In this document: positions 1-9,803 of the stretch, in pieces | Layout: the number at the start of each line of letters is the position of its first letter | Position numbering within the stretch: the first letter of the stretch is position 1 | DNA from: Enterococcus malodoratus ATCC 43197 | GTDB taxonomy: Bacteria; Bacillota; Bacilli; Lactobacillales; Enterococcaceae | Direction: 5' to 3' | DNA length: 64,000 nucleotides | Assembly: GCF_000407185.1 (NCBI RefSeq) | Contig: NZ_KE136483.1 | Span: 682,001 to 746,000 of the forward strand | Notes under the pieces: model-generated | Database searches by the model: none | Told to the model about the DNA's origin: nothing | The model's input: only the letters and a program-made list of their open reading frames with translations | Made by a program: the position numbers and the translations under genes

Positions 1-11
1 GGTAAGACCAT
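1..11 (-). CDS. Possible start of a minus-strand gene running off the left edge
   Basis: On the minus strand a GGAGGG ribosome site (about 18-24) precedes an ATG at 11 that opens a frame leaving the window after three codons. Nothing can be said about the product. A promoter-like pair just upstream supports a real gene start, but so few codons are visible that this is only a hint. Confidence 0.35.
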
Positions 12-37
12 TCCTATCCCTCCGTTTCGTTAATCTC

Positions 38-65
38 ATTCTAGCATTTCTTAGATTTTCTCAAA
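38..65 (-). promoter_or_regulatory. Promoter-like sequence for the gene leaving the left edge
   Basis: Read on the minus strand, TTTGAG (65-60) and TAGAAT (43-38) are 16 nt apart. They lie upstream of the GGAGGG/ATG at 11, so they look like a sigma-A promoter for the truncated gene. Assigned by eye only. Confidence 0.35.
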
Positions 66-78
66 AGAAAATGCGTTC

Positions 79-112
79 AAAAAAAGATGCACCAAATAGT
101 CTTGGTACATCC
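79..112 (-). terminator. Rho-independent terminator of the flavodoxin gene
   Basis: On the minus strand a 10-bp stem (GATGTACCAA pairing with TTGGTGCATC, one G-U pair) is followed by seven T residues (85-79). It lies just past the flavodoxin stop codon. Confidence 0.85.
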
Positions 113-122
113 TTGAGCTAAA

Positions 123-566
123 TCAAGCCACTGCTTCAGCAACTTTCTTTGCGAAGGCTTCTAAATTCTCAATGTCTTCTTCCTCTGCTGCCATCTCAAC
201 CTTTACACTGTCGGCCCCGCGAGTTGCGCCAGTTTTTTCAAAGGCTGCATCGAAGTCATCAACAGATTTACAGTATTGATCGTAAAAGGTATCCCCTGAA
301 CCGCAGACGCCGAAAATTTTTCCGCTTAGATCTAGCTCTTGCAGATCTTCATAAAAGTCAACGATTTCATCAGGCAGATCGCCTTCACCATAGGTATATG
401 TTACAACGACACAAATATCCGCGTCTTGAAAATCTTCCGCCTCGACTTGTGTACATTCATCGATTTCTACTTCAAAATCCAGATTTTCGAAAGCTTCAGC
501 GACAATGTCGGCGATTTCTTCGGTATTTCCAGTCATACTGGCATAAACGATTTTTGCTAATGTCAA
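123..566 (-). CDS. Flavodoxin
   Basis: A 147-residue short-chain flavodoxin, a soluble FMN electron carrier. The FMN phosphate loop ASMTGNTEE lies at about residues 9-17, the next loop is TYTYGEGDLPDE (about 57-68), and the third nucleotide-binding loop is GSGDTFYDQY (about 90-99). Length and acidity are normal for the family. The start codon is TTG (566-564) behind a strong GGAGG, giving MTLAKIVYAS; no ATG is better placed. It is monocistronic, transcribed divergently from map and closed by its own terminator. The redox partners cannot be told from the sequence. Confidence 0.93.
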   Translation of the reverse strand: MTLAKIVYASMTGNTEEIADIVAEAFENLDFEVEIDECTQVEAEDFQDADICVVVTYTYGEGDLPDEIVDFYEDLQELDLSGKIFGVCGSGDTFYDQYCKSVDDFDAAFEKTGATRGADSVKVEMAAEEEDIENLEAFAKKVAEAVA

Positions 567-649
567 AAAAATTCCTCCTTAGCTTTAAGCTAAATTTAAG
601 CCAATTATACCAAACTTAATTCAAAAGGAAAACGCAGACTTCTAACCAT

Positions 650-678
650 TTGTTCGCTTTATGGGGTTATGTTAAAAT
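650..678 (+). promoter_or_regulatory. Candidate promoter for map
   Basis: TTGTTC (650-655) and TAAAAT (673-678) are separated by 17 nt, about 105 nt upstream of the map start. The spacing is ideal and the hexamers fair. Confidence 0.5.
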
Positions 679-783
679 GGACAAGATGAAAAAGGATGTT
701 CGTCCAGATTTTACTGGATGATCTACGAAAATATTTTCACCAGAATAATAAATACATTTTAATAGAAATAAGGAGACGAGAGC

Positions 784-1548
784 ATGATTACGTTAAAATC
801 ACCCCGTGAAATTGAAATGATGAATGAGTCAGGCGAATTATTGGCTGATGTCCATCGCCATTTACGGGATTTTATAAAACCCGGTGTCACGAGTATGGAA
901 ATTGAGAAATTTGTTAAAAACTTTATTGAAAGCCACGGCGGTATCGCTGCACAAATTGGTTTTGAAGGCTACGAATATGCGACGTGCTGCAGTATCAATG
1001 ATGAGATTTGTCACGGATTCCCAAGAAATAAAGCCTTAAAAAAAGGTGATTTAATCAAAGTGGACATGTGTGTCGAATACAAAGGGGCTATGTCAGATTC
1101 TTGCTGGTCTTATGCAGTAGGAGAAGTCTCACCTGAAATCGAACGTTTGATGGAAGTAACTAAAAAAGCCATGTATTTAGGAATTGAACAAGCACAGGTT
1201 GGAAATCGAATCGGCGATATCGGGCATGCAATCCAAACATATGCTGAAGGCGAAGGTTTTTCAGTCGTACGTGATTTTGTTGGACACGGCATTGGCCCAA
1301 CGATTCATGAAGAACCAGCGATCCCGCATTATGGTGTTGCCGGAAAAGGATTACGCTTAAGAGAAGGTATGGTCATCACGATTGAACCAATGATCAATAC
1401 CGGTGTTTGGCAAATGAAGATGGATCCAAATGGCTGGACTGCTTATACACGTGATGGCGGCTGGTGTGCGCAATATGAACACACTTTGGCGATCACGAAA
1501 GAAGGACCAAAAATTTTGACTTCACAAGGCGAAGAAGGAACTTATTAA
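784..1548 (+). CDS. map: Type I methionine aminopeptidase
   Basis: Removes the N-terminal methionine from nascent proteins in the cytosol. The 254-residue pita-bread fold has all expected ligands: substrate His77 (CHGFP), metal ligands Asp94, Asp105, His168 (GHGIG), Glu201 (IEPM) and Glu232 (YEHT). ATG with AAGGAG upstream. The YihY-like gene follows after 15 nt, so the two are probably cotranscribed. The insert of about 10 residues around MKMDPNGW before the last Glu resembles that of other lactic acid bacteria. Confidence 0.96.
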   Translation: MITLKSPREIEMMNESGELLADVHRHLRDFIKPGVTSMEIEKFVKNFIESHGGIAAQIGFEGYEYATCCSINDEICHGFPRNKALKKGDLIKVDMCVEYKGAMSDSCWSYAVGEVSPEIERLMEVTKKAMYLGIEQAQVGNRIGDIGHAIQTYAEGEGFSVVRDFVGHGIGPTIHEEPAIPHYGVAGKGLRLREGMVITIEPMINTGVWQMKMDPNGWTAYTRDGGWCAQYEHTLAITKEGPKILTSQGEEGTY

Positions 1549-1563
1549 AACGACGAGGGATTT

Positions 1564-2487
1564 ATGGGACCAATAGATAAAATTAAGAAGAATAAAAAAC
1601 TAATGGATTTTATCCAATCGATCCAAAAACATTTAGCAGAGACAGAAATAGGCGACCGCTCCGTGGTAGTTGCCTATTATTTGTTGCTGTCCTTTTTTCC
1701 AATATTGATCATTGTCGGCAATCTGCTGCCATACTTCAATATTACACCAGCAACGGTTTTGCCTTACCTAAGCGAGGCTATTCCGCCAAATGTTTTCAGC
1801 TTTTTGAAGCCAGCGATTACTGGACTATTGGAAAATACTTCCGGCGGTATGCTGTCTATCTCAGTTTTGGCGGCATTATGGTCATCTAGTCGAGGCATCA
1901 ATGCACTGCAAACAGCCTTGAATCGGGCTTATGGTGTTGAGAACCGAGGGAACTTTGTTATCAGTCGAATCGTATCGGTAGGGATCGTCGGTATTTTAAT
2001 GATGGCAATTATCGCTGTCGCGCTATTCTTTAGTGCAGGGCAAGTAATTTTGGACGCATTACAGCAATTATTACGTTTTTCACCTGATATTATTGATACC
2101 TTTTTGACTTTGCGGTGGCCTGTCACGTTGATAGGTCTGCTGGTTATCTTGGGCGGTTTATATATCGTCATTCCTAATGCGCATGTGCGTATTAAATATG
2201 CTCTGCCAGGAACGATATTTGCGACAGTTGGCTGGATTGTTCTGGCACAAGGGTTTAGCATCTATGCTCAGACCTTCGCGCAGCGCGTCTCCGGTTATCA
2301 AATCATTGGAAGTTTTATCGTTTTGATGTTTTGGTTGAATTTTGCTGCGACGATTATCATATTTGGCGGCGTATTAAATGTGGCAATCGAGGAATATCGT
2401 ACGGGGCAAGAGGTTACAGAAGGCTCTAATCGAGTCAACAAATGGTTCAATAGATTGAAGGATCGTTTCATTAAAAAGAAAAAATAA
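1564..2487 (+). CDS. YihY/BrkB family membrane protein
   Basis: A 307-residue polytopic inner-membrane protein of the YihY/UPF0761 family. The N-terminal signature DRSVVVAYYLLLSFFPILI and the motif WSSSRGINALQTALNRAYG match the family. About six hydrophobic helices are followed by a basic C-terminal tail. The family was once annotated as ribonuclease BN, which is wrong; the true function is not settled. It lies 15 nt after map and before the polysaccharide locus, which starts at its own promoter. Confidence 0.88.
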   Translation: MGPIDKIKKNKKLMDFIQSIQKHLAETEIGDRSVVVAYYLLLSFFPILIIVGNLLPYFNITPATVLPYLSEAIPPNVFSFLKPAITGLLENTSGGMLSISVLAALWSSSRGINALQTALNRAYGVENRGNFVISRIVSVGIVGILMMAIIAVALFFSAGQVILDALQQLLRFSPDIIDTFLTLRWPVTLIGLLVILGGLYIVIPNAHVRIKYALPGTIFATVGWIVLAQGFSIYAQTFAQRVSGYQIIGSFIVLMFWLNFAATIIIFGGVLNVAIEEYRTGQEVTEGSNRVNKWFNRLKDRFIKKKK

Positions 2488-2519
2488 TCTCAAGATTTTT
2501 GAAAGATTCTAGAAGAACC

Positions 2520-2547
2520 TTGTAAAGAGCGTTGAATCCTATATAAT
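2520..2547 (+). promoter_or_regulatory. Candidate promoter for the polysaccharide locus
   Basis: TTGTAA (2520-2525), 16 nt spacer, perfect TATAAT (2542-2547), 28 nt before the epaA start. This is the only convincing promoter between the YihY-type gene and epaA, so it probably drives the first genes of the locus. Confidence 0.6.
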
Positions 2548-2575
2548 AATTTTAGTTAAAAAGGTAGGTGGCAAT

Positions 2576-3694
2576 ATGTTAGTATCACTCGGGCTGATCA
2601 TTAAGTATTTTTTGACCTTCTTGATCGCGTTGATTTTGACCCCGATTTTTAAAATAATTTCGGTGCAAACAGGATTGGTTGATAATCCTAATGCGCGTCG
2701 GATGAATGAAGTGCCGATGCCTAGCGCGGGTGGTCTGCCGATTTTTATTACTTTTGCTATTTCTTCATTAATTCTATTTCGCAACGTGATTCCATTCGAT
2801 TATATCAGCAAGATTTTAATCGGTGGCTTAATCATCGTTATTACAGGTCTTTTAGACGACAAGTATGAACTGACTCCTAGACAAAAAAGTGTCGGAATCC
2901 TCCTAGCTGGATTGGTCATTTATTTTTATGCAGATATTCAGTTTGATTTTTTCACGGCGCCATTGTTTGGTCGAATCAATCTTGAATGGCTGAGTTTGCC
3001 AGCAACATTATTTTGGATTTTTGGTATTACCAATGCACTGAATTTGATTGATGGCTTGGATGGTTTGGCATCAGGAGTATCGATTATCAGTTTGACGACA
3101 ATTGGTGTGATTGGATACTTTTTCCTGCATTCTTCAACCGTTTATATTTCGTTAGCAATTTTTTGTTTAGTGGCAAGTATCATGGGGTTCTTTCCATACA
3201 ATTTCCATCCTGCCAAGATTTATTTGGGGGATACGGGGGCATTGTTCTTGGGCTTTATGATGTCTGTACTGACATTACAGGGACTAAAAAATGTCACGTT
3301 TATTTCTTTGATCACACCGTTGATCATCTTAGGTGTTCCAGTGACGGATACTTTTTTTGCAATGGTTCGTCGGAAGGCTAAAAATATGCCGATCTCAGTT
3401 GCGGATAAACAGCATCTGCATCATCGACTGCTAAACCTTGGGTTTACCCATCGTGGTGCCGTGTTGACGATTTATGCAATCGCTGTGTTGTTCTCATTTT
3501 CGGCATTGTTACTGAACTATACAAGTCAAGTTGGGACGATTGTTCTGATTGTCGCGATGGTTTTTGCTTTGACATTCTTATTAGAACTTATTGGATTAAT
3601 CAGTGAAAAATACAGCTTTATTACGAAAAGCTTCCGTTTCTTCGGAAACAAGGAATACCGTTCGCAAGTATTGCATAAATATTTTAAGAAATGA
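2576..3694 (+). CDS. epaA: Undecaprenyl-phosphate GlcNAc-1-phosphate transferase (TagO/WecA family)
   Basis: Starts polysaccharide synthesis by moving a HexNAc-1-phosphate, in characterised relatives GlcNAc-1-P, from UDP-sugar to undecaprenyl phosphate at the membrane. The 372 residues form about ten helices and carry family motifs: DNPNARR at 36-42, DDKYEL at 94-99, NALNLIDGLDGLA at 153-165, GDTGA at 218-222 and HLHHR at 280-284. ATG behind AGGTGG. It leads the rhamnan locus and its stop codon abuts the next glycosyltransferase. By position and family it corresponds to enterococcal epaA. It could also serve teichoic acid synthesis, since no other TagO is visible here. Confidence 0.93.
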   Translation: MLVSLGLIIKYFLTFLIALILTPIFKIISVQTGLVDNPNARRMNEVPMPSAGGLPIFITFAISSLILFRNVIPFDYISKILIGGLIIVITGLLDDKYELTPRQKSVGILLAGLVIYFYADIQFDFFTAPLFGRINLEWLSLPATLFWIFGITNALNLIDGLDGLASGVSIISLTTIGVIGYFFLHSSTVYISLAIFCLVASIMGFFPYNFHPAKIYLGDTGALFLGFMMSVLTLQGLKNVTFISLITPLIILGVPVTDTFFAMVRRKAKNMPISVADKQHLHHRLLNLGFTHRGAVLTIYAIAVLFSFSALLLNYTSQVGTIVLIVAMVFALTFLLELIGLISEKYSFITKSFRFFGNKEYRSQVLHKYFKK

Positions 3695-3709
3695 GTGTTG
3701 GCGTCCGTT

Positions 3710-4504
3710 ATGAATATGAATGATACGAATGTGACTGTCAGCATCGTGACCCACAACAGTGACAAGATCTTTTTGAGTTTGGACTCACTGATTGAAACGT
3801 TAGGTGAAGATCAGACGATTCAAATTAGAATTTTTGATAATGCTTCAGAAGCGGATTATCGCAAGCATTTAGAGAGCTATCTTGCTTATCCATTCATAAA
3901 GATAATTTTCCACGAAGAGAATAAAGGCTTTGGGTTCGGTCATAACGCCAACCTTTTGGGAACTGATGGCTATGGGATCATCTTTAATCCAGACATCATC
4001 CTCTCTGAAAATCATTTAAAAGAAATGACAAATCATTTGGCTGAACAACCAGAATGCGGGTTGCTGGCGCCAAAAATTTTGAATGAAGATGGAACGACAC
4101 AATATTTAATACGCAATCATTTGAATGTATTTGATTACATGCTGCGTTTCATTCCATTTAAGTTTGTTAAAAAGCTCTTTGCAAAACGTTTGGCTAAATT
4201 TGAGTGCCGCGATTTACCGGATGATCAAGATAGTTTGGTACGAATGATTTCCGGCAGCTTTATGGTGGCCGATTTGGCGAAATTCAATGAGATCGATGGC
4301 TTTGACGAGCGTTACTTCATGTATTTTGAAGACAATGACCTTTGTCGTAAAATGGAACAGGCTGGATACAAGGCGGTTTATAGCCCGCAATTTACAGTCG
4401 TTCACTTATACGAACGTGGAGCGGTCAAGAGTCGAAAACTGTTTTTTATCTTTTTACAGTCCATGAGAAAGTATTTTCAAAAGTGGGGCTGGCAATTTTT
4501 TTAA
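3710..4504 (+). CDS. epaB: GT2 glycosyltransferase, probable rhamnosyltransferase
   Basis: A cytosolic family-2 glycosyltransferase of about 264 residues. The N-terminal strand is VTVSIVTHNS; an IFNPDI segment fills the DXD position, and a later ISGSFMVADLAKF plus FDERYFMYFEDNDLCRK are typical of rhamnosyltransferases that extend a lipid-linked primer. The start is uncertain: GTG 3695 and TTG 3698 just after the epaA stop, or ATG 3710 or 3716. None has a clear ribosome site, so translational coupling to epaA is likely. The gene name rests on position and family only. Confidence 0.85.
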   Translation: MNMNDTNVTVSIVTHNSDKIFLSLDSLIETLGEDQTIQIRIFDNASEADYRKHLESYLAYPFIKIIFHEENKGFGFGHNANLLGTDGYGIIFNPDIILSENHLKEMTNHLAEQPECGLLAPKILNEDGTTQYLIRNHLNVFDYMLRFIPFKFVKKLFAKRLAKFECRDLPDDQDSLVRMISGSFMVADLAKFNEIDGFDERYFMYFEDNDLCRKMEQAGYKAVYSPQFTVVHLYERGAVKSRKLFFIFLQSMRKYFQKWGWQFF

Positions 4505-4519
4505 TTTTGGAGGTAGGGA

Positions 4520-5257
4520 ATGCAAAAGCAGCCCAAGACGCGAATCTCCGTTTGTATGGCGACATACAACGGCCGTCACTTTATTGAGGAACAATTGAAC
4601 AGCATATTCCCACAACTTTCAGAACATGACGAGTTGATTATTTCCGACGACCATTCAACCGATGGAACGTGGGAATTTTTATTAGAGTTAAAGGCAAAAG
4701 ATCCGCGAGTGAGACTTTTTCAAAATGACGGAAAAGGTTTAATCGCGAATTTTGCGAATGCTATCCAGCAAAGTGCTCATCCAATCATTTTTCTGAGCGA
4801 TCAGGATGATATTTGGCATCTTGATAAAGTTGAAAAGACGCTGCCGTATTTTGAGAATCCGAAAACTAAAGTGGTCATTTCTGATTTAATTATCGTGGAT
4901 AATGATCTTGAAATCTTAGTACCTTCCTATCAAGCGATGCGCCATACTCACTCCGGGTTTTGGCATAACATTGTGAAAAGCAGTTATATTGGTGCAGGGA
5001 TGGCCTTCAGATCTGAGTTGAAAGAAATTGTTTTGCCGATTCCTGCTGAAGTACCCATGCATGATATGTGGATTGGACTGCTTGCGGATTATTATCGGGG
5101 GGTTGTTTTTATTCCTGAACAATTGGTTTATTACCGTCGCCATGGATTAAATGCATCGGAGATCAAGACGACCGCATCACGGGTTCAACAGTTCAAATGG
5201 CGCTGGAATGCTTTGCAGCTAGTCCGAAAAAGAATAAAAGAAATTAAAAAAAAGTAG
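4520..5257 (+). CDS. epaC: GT2 glycosyltransferase, probable rhamnosyltransferase
   Basis: A 245-residue family-2 glycosyltransferase. The nucleotide-sugar fold starts at ISVCMATYNG; IISDDHSTDGTWE and LSDQDDIW (the DXD equivalent) follow, and HDMWIGLLADYYRG lies near the acceptor site. ATG behind GGAGGTAGGGA, 15 nt after the previous gene. This is the DQDD-type subfamily common in rhamnan loci. From memory, E. faecalis has one more glycosyltransferase gene before the rml genes; here there are only two, so the letter is a positional guess. Confidence 0.82.
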   Translation: MQKQPKTRISVCMATYNGRHFIEEQLNSIFPQLSEHDELIISDDHSTDGTWEFLLELKAKDPRVRLFQNDGKGLIANFANAIQQSAHPIIFLSDQDDIWHLDKVEKTLPYFENPKTKVVISDLIIVDNDLEILVPSYQAMRHTHSGFWHNIVKSSYIGAGMAFRSELKEIVLPIPAEVPMHDMWIGLLADYYRGVVFIPEQLVYYRRHGLNASEIKTTASRVQQFKWRWNALQLVRKRIKEIKKK

Positions 5258-5265
5258 CAAAACGA

Positions 5266-5294
5266 TTTTTCTAATACTCAACATCAGGTATAAT
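5266..5294 (+). promoter_or_regulatory. Candidate promoter upstream of rmlA
   Basis: A perfect TATAAT (5289-5294) with a weak TTTTTC 17 nt upstream. It would give a leader of about 110 nt, with several short inverted repeats, before rmlA. The 152-nt gap after epaC fits a second transcription start inside the locus. Confidence 0.4.
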
Positions 5295-5409
5295 GTGTTC
5301 GTATGCAGAAAAAAGGATGACAGTTCTATCTGTTACAGTTTGAGTTACTGATCGTCTTAATCCTTTTGTGGCAAAAATAAATACACTATTAGGAACAGGG
5401 AGCGTAAGT

Positions 5410-6279
5410 ATGAAAGGAATCATTTTAGCCGGGGGCAGCGGTACACGCTTGTACCCTCTAACCAAAGCAACTTCGAAACAGTTAATGCCAGTTTATGATA
5501 AACCTATGATCTACTATCCAATGTCTACATTGATGTTAGCGGGAATCAACGAAATTTTGATTATCTCAACACCGCAGGATACACCGCGTTTTGAAAATCT
5601 TTTTGGTGATGGACACGAATTAGGTATTCACATCGAATATGCGGTACAAGAGAGTCCAGACGGCTTGGCTCAAGCCTTTATTATTGGTGAAGAGTTCATT
5701 GGGGACGATAGCGTCTGCTTAGTTTTAGGAGACAATATTTACTACGGTGATGGACTATCACGGATGCTGCAGCGTGCGGCGAAGAAAACAGAAGGCGCAA
5801 CAGTGTTTGGTTATCACGTCAATGATCCTGAACGATTTGGTGTGGTGGAGTTCGATGATGAGATGCAGGCTGTTTCAATTGAAGAGAAACCTGAAAAACC
5901 AAAATCACATTATGCTGTAACAGGGTTATATTTTTATGACAATGATGTGGTTGAGATTGCGAAAAACATCCAGCCTTCAGAACGTGGTGAGCTGGAAATC
6001 ACTGATGTGAACAAGGAATATTTGAAACGCAATAAGTTATCAGTTGAAGTAATGAGCCGTGGATTTGCTTGGCTAGATACTGGTACTCACGAGTCTCTAT
6101 TAGAAGCATCAACGTTTATTTCAACGATTGAAAAACGACAAAATTTAAAGGTAGCATGTCTAGAAGAAATTTCTTATCGAATGGGCTATATCACTAAAGA
6201 GAACTTGATTGAACTGGCTCAGCCATTGAAGAAAAATCAGTACGGACAATACTTACTACGTTTAGCAAAAGAGGATTAA
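5410..6279 (+). CDS. rmlA: Glucose-1-phosphate thymidylyltransferase
   Basis: First step of dTDP-L-rhamnose synthesis: glucose-1-phosphate plus dTTP gives dTDP-glucose. The protein has 289 residues, the family norm. The nucleotide loop GGSGTRL is at 8-14, then the conserved [13 protein letters not shown] (21-33) and metal-binding LGDN (106-109). The start at 5410 is chosen over an upstream in-frame ATG because GGAGC lies 9 nt before it and MKGIILAGG is the usual N-terminus. The stop is 2 nt before rmlC. Equivalent to enterococcal epaE. Confidence 0.96.
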   Translation: MKGIILAGGSGTRLYPLTKATSKQLMPVYDKPMIYYPMSTLMLAGINEILIISTPQDTPRFENLFGDGHELGIHIEYAVQESPDGLAQAFIIGEEFIGDDSVCLVLGDNIYYGDGLSRMLQRAAKKTEGATVFGYHVNDPERFGVVEFDDEMQAVSIEEKPEKPKSHYAVTGLYFYDNDVVEIAKNIQPSERGELEITDVNKEYLKRNKLSVEVMSRGFAWLDTGTHESLLEASTFISTIEKRQNLKVACLEEISYRMGYITKENLIELAQPLKKNQYGQYLLRLAKED

Positions 6280-6281
6280 GC

Positions 6282-6863
6282 ATGGGAAAAATCAAAGTAA
6301 CAGAAACGAATTTAACAGATGTTAAGATTATTGAACCTGCCGTATTTGGCGATCATCGCGGTTTCTTCACTGAAAGTTATTCAGTGGAAGCATTTAAGGC
6401 TGCTGGGATTGATTTTGATTTTATTCAAGATAATCACTCATTATCAACACAGCCGGGCGTCTTACGGGGATTGCATTTCCAAAAAGGCAGCTCCGCACAA
6501 ACCAAATTGATTCGTGTCGTAACGGGTGCGGTTCTTGACGTAATCGTAGATATCCGTAAAGGCAGTCCAACGTATGGTAAGTGGGAAGGCTATATCCTTT
6601 CAGAACACAACCACCGTCAATTACTAGTTCCTCGCGGTTTTGCTCATGGATTCGTAACGTTGACTCCAAATGTTAACTTTATGTATAAATGTGACAACTA
6701 CTATGACGCGGAGGCCGACGGAGGAATCTCATTCGCTGATCCAGATTTGGCGATTGATTGGCCAATTGATATTGAAAAGGCGATCACATCTGAAAAAGAC
6801 GCGAAACAACCAACGTTGAAAGAGTTCGAAGCTGAGAATCCTTTCGTATATGGTGAAATTTAA
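6282..6863 (+). CDS. rmlC: dTDP-4-dehydrorhamnose 3,5-epimerase
   Basis: Third step of the pathway, a cupin epimerase acting on dTDP-4-keto-6-deoxyglucose. The family motif GVLRGLHFQ (59-67) carries catalytic His65, and PRGFAHGF (117-124) is the second conserved strand. At 193 residues it is slightly longer than the common 180-190. It starts 2 nt after rmlA with its ribosome site inside the rmlA end. Gene order rmlA-C-B-D is as in other enterococci (epaF). Confidence 0.96.
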   Translation: MGKIKVTETNLTDVKIIEPAVFGDHRGFFTESYSVEAFKAAGIDFDFIQDNHSLSTQPGVLRGLHFQKGSSAQTKLIRVVTGAVLDVIVDIRKGSPTYGKWEGYILSEHNHRQLLVPRGFAHGFVTLTPNVNFMYKCDNYYDAEADGGISFADPDLAIDWPIDIEKAITSEKDAKQPTLKEFEAENPFVYGEI

Positions 6864-6994
6864 GGATAGTAGTTCCGTTTTTGTGGAATAGAAGAAGCAA
6901 AGGCCTAACTGAATGATCTGCGTGTTGAGAATCAAACTTATTTTTAGATTTTAGAAAAATGAGTACTTTAATACGAAATAGGAGTAAAGTATAG

Positions 6995-8023
<1,029 letters not shown>

Positions 8024-8036
8024 TACAAATTGAATC

Positions 8037-8061
8037 AGGCAGGTGCATCCTGCCTTTTTTT
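8037..8061 (+). terminator. Intrinsic terminator between rmlB and rmlD
   Basis: A perfect GGCAGG/CCTGCC stem (8038-8043 with 8049-8054), loop TGCAT, followed by seven T residues. It sits inside the rhamnose pathway with only about 20 nt left before rmlD, too little for a normal separate promoter, so it probably acts as a partial terminator setting rmlD expression. Confidence 0.8.
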
Positions 8062-8081
8062 GAGAAAAGGAGTAGATATAG

Positions 8082-8927
8082 ATGATCTTAATTACAGGTG
8101 GACACGGACAATTAGGAACTGAGCTACGTCAATTGCTGGATGAAAAGAAACTGGACTATGTTTCAACAGATGCCGATCAGTTAGATATTACCGATAAAGA
8201 AGCAACAAATACATTTATTAATGATATGAAGCCAGAAATCATTTATCATTGTGCAGCCTACACTGCTGTTGATAAAGCCGAAGATGAAGGCAAGGAATTA
8301 GATGAATTAATCAATGTTGAAGGAACACGTAATGTGGCAGAAGCAGCCAAAGCCGCTGGTTCAACGTTGATCTACATTAGTACGGACTATGTTTTTGATG
8401 GGAAGAAAAAAGATGGCATGTATCAAGTGGATGATACAACGAATCCATTAAGTGAATACGGCCGAACTAAACTTTTAGGGGAAAAAGCCGTTCAAGAAAT
8501 CATGGATGATTATTATATCATTCGTACTTCTTGGGTATTTGGTATTTACGGACATAATTTCATTTATACAATGCAGAATTTGGCTAAGACTCATGATCGC
8601 TTAACAGTTGTCAATGATCAATTCGGACGTCCAACGTGGACACGTACATTAGCTGAGTTCATGACTTTTGTTATTGAGAAGAAGGCGCCTTTCGGGGTGT
8701 ATCATTTATCAAATGAAGATAGTTGTTCTTGGTACGAATTTGCTAAAGAGATCCTAAAAGATACAAAAGTAGAAGTTGCTCCTGTAACTTCAGAAGAGTA
8801 TCCGCAAAAAGCAACTCGTCCGCAATATTCAATTATGGATCTAAGTAAAGCCAAAGCTCTAGGCTTTGAAATTCCGACTTGGCAAGAAGCGTTAGCAAGT
8901 TTTCTTGAATTAGAAGCGAAACAATAA
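8082..8927 (+). CDS. rmlD: dTDP-4-dehydrorhamnose reductase
   Basis: Last step of dTDP-L-rhamnose synthesis, NAD(P)H reduction of the 4-keto group. The 281-residue SDR has GGHGQLG (6-12), STDYVFDG (100-107) and catalytic YGRTK (126-130). ATG behind AAGGAG. It lies just past an intrinsic terminator, so its level may depend on readthrough from rmlB. Equivalent to epaH. Confidence 0.96.
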   Translation: MILITGGHGQLGTELRQLLDEKKLDYVSTDADQLDITDKEATNTFINDMKPEIIYHCAAYTAVDKAEDEGKELDELINVEGTRNVAEAAKAAGSTLIYISTDYVFDGKKKDGMYQVDDTTNPLSEYGRTKLLGEKAVQEIMDDYYIIRTSWVFGIYGHNFIYTMQNLAKTHDRLTVVNDQFGRPTWTRTLAEFMTFVIEKKAPFGVYHLSNEDSCSWYEFAKEILKDTKVEVAPVTSEEYPQKATRPQYSIMDLSKAKALGFEIPTWQEALASFLELEAKQ

Positions 8928-8945
8928 AAATTGGAGGTGAAAAGT

Positions 8946-9803
8946 TTGTTCGAATTAGTGATAGTTTTGTATAAGATGACATTTTCAGACTCGTCTACGA
9001 TCACAAGTTTGAACAAACTTCTTGCTTCAAATAACTTTTTAGAAATCAGAAGGGTTCTGATTTTTGATAATAGCGAACAGGCAAGTGTGCCGCAAGGATT
9101 AGATAAACGTTTTTGTTATTACCACAGTCCTAAAAATATTGGGTTGGCTCAAGCATACAATTACGCAGCGGATCAAAGCGCTAAAGAGTCAGAGTGGTTA
9201 TTGACCCTGGACCAAGATACGACACTCACAAGAGAGTATCTAGAAGAACTGATAACGAAGGCGTCCAATGTGCCAAAATCAGTAGCAGCGATAGCTCCAG
9301 TTATTAAAGATCATGAACAGCAGATTTCACCAGTCCGCAGCGATACATTACGTCCATTACATAAAGTATTACCTCAAAGCAATCATTCCTATTCAAGCGA
9401 CGTGATGATAATCAATTCGGGGACGGCACTGCGCATGAGTTTTTTACGGGAGATAGGTGGATACAATCTAGTTTTTCCGTTGGACTATTTAGATCATTGG
9501 ATGAGTTGGCGTATTCTCAGTGAAAAACGCCAGATCAATATCTTGTCAAGTGAACTGAATCATCGGTTATCGGTGTTAGATTATGCCAACAGTATGAATT
9601 TTTCTCGCTATCGAGCAATTTTACAGGCTGAAAAATGCTATTATTCTTTATATAAAACACAATTACTTGCGCGGTATCGTAGACAACTATTTCTTCGAGG
9701 ATGCAAACAATTTATTACTGGAAAATTCAATTATGGGACGATCACATTTAAATTTTTATTCTCAGGAGGAAATAATGGAATCAAGAACACAAAAGCGAAC
9801 TAG
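8946..9803 (+). CDS. epaI: GT2 rhamnosyltransferase-like protein
   Basis: A 285-residue family-2 glycosyltransferase of the RfbF/rhamnosyltransferase type. It has FELVIVLYKM at the start, ADQSAKESEWLLTLDQDT with the DQD metal motif (about residues 84-86), and LDYLDHWMSWRI near the acceptor region. The start is TTG 8946, with GGAGG (8933-8937) 8 nt upstream; the upstream TTG at 8931 overlaps the ribosome site and is rejected. The 3' end overlaps the next gene by 29 nt. The name follows gene order in enterococcal epa loci. Confidence 0.82.
   Translation: MFELVIVLYKMTFSDSSTITSLNKLLASNNFLEIRRVLIFDNSEQASVPQGLDKRFCYYHSPKNIGLAQAYNYAADQSAKESEWLLTLDQDTTLTREYLEELITKASNVPKSVAAIAPVIKDHEQQISPVRSDTLRPLHKVLPQSNHSYSSDVMIINSGTALRMSFLREIGGYNLVFPLDYLDHWMSWRILSEKRQINILSSELNHRLSVLDYANSMNFSRYRAILQAEKCYYSLYKTQLLARYRRQLFLRGCKQFITGKFNYGTITFKFLFSGGNNGIKNTKAN

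Noticed and set aside
149-619. 156-codon plus-strand frame
   Set aside because: It is antisense to the flavodoxin gene, which has full family motifs; the frame lacks a ribosome site and any recognisable motif.
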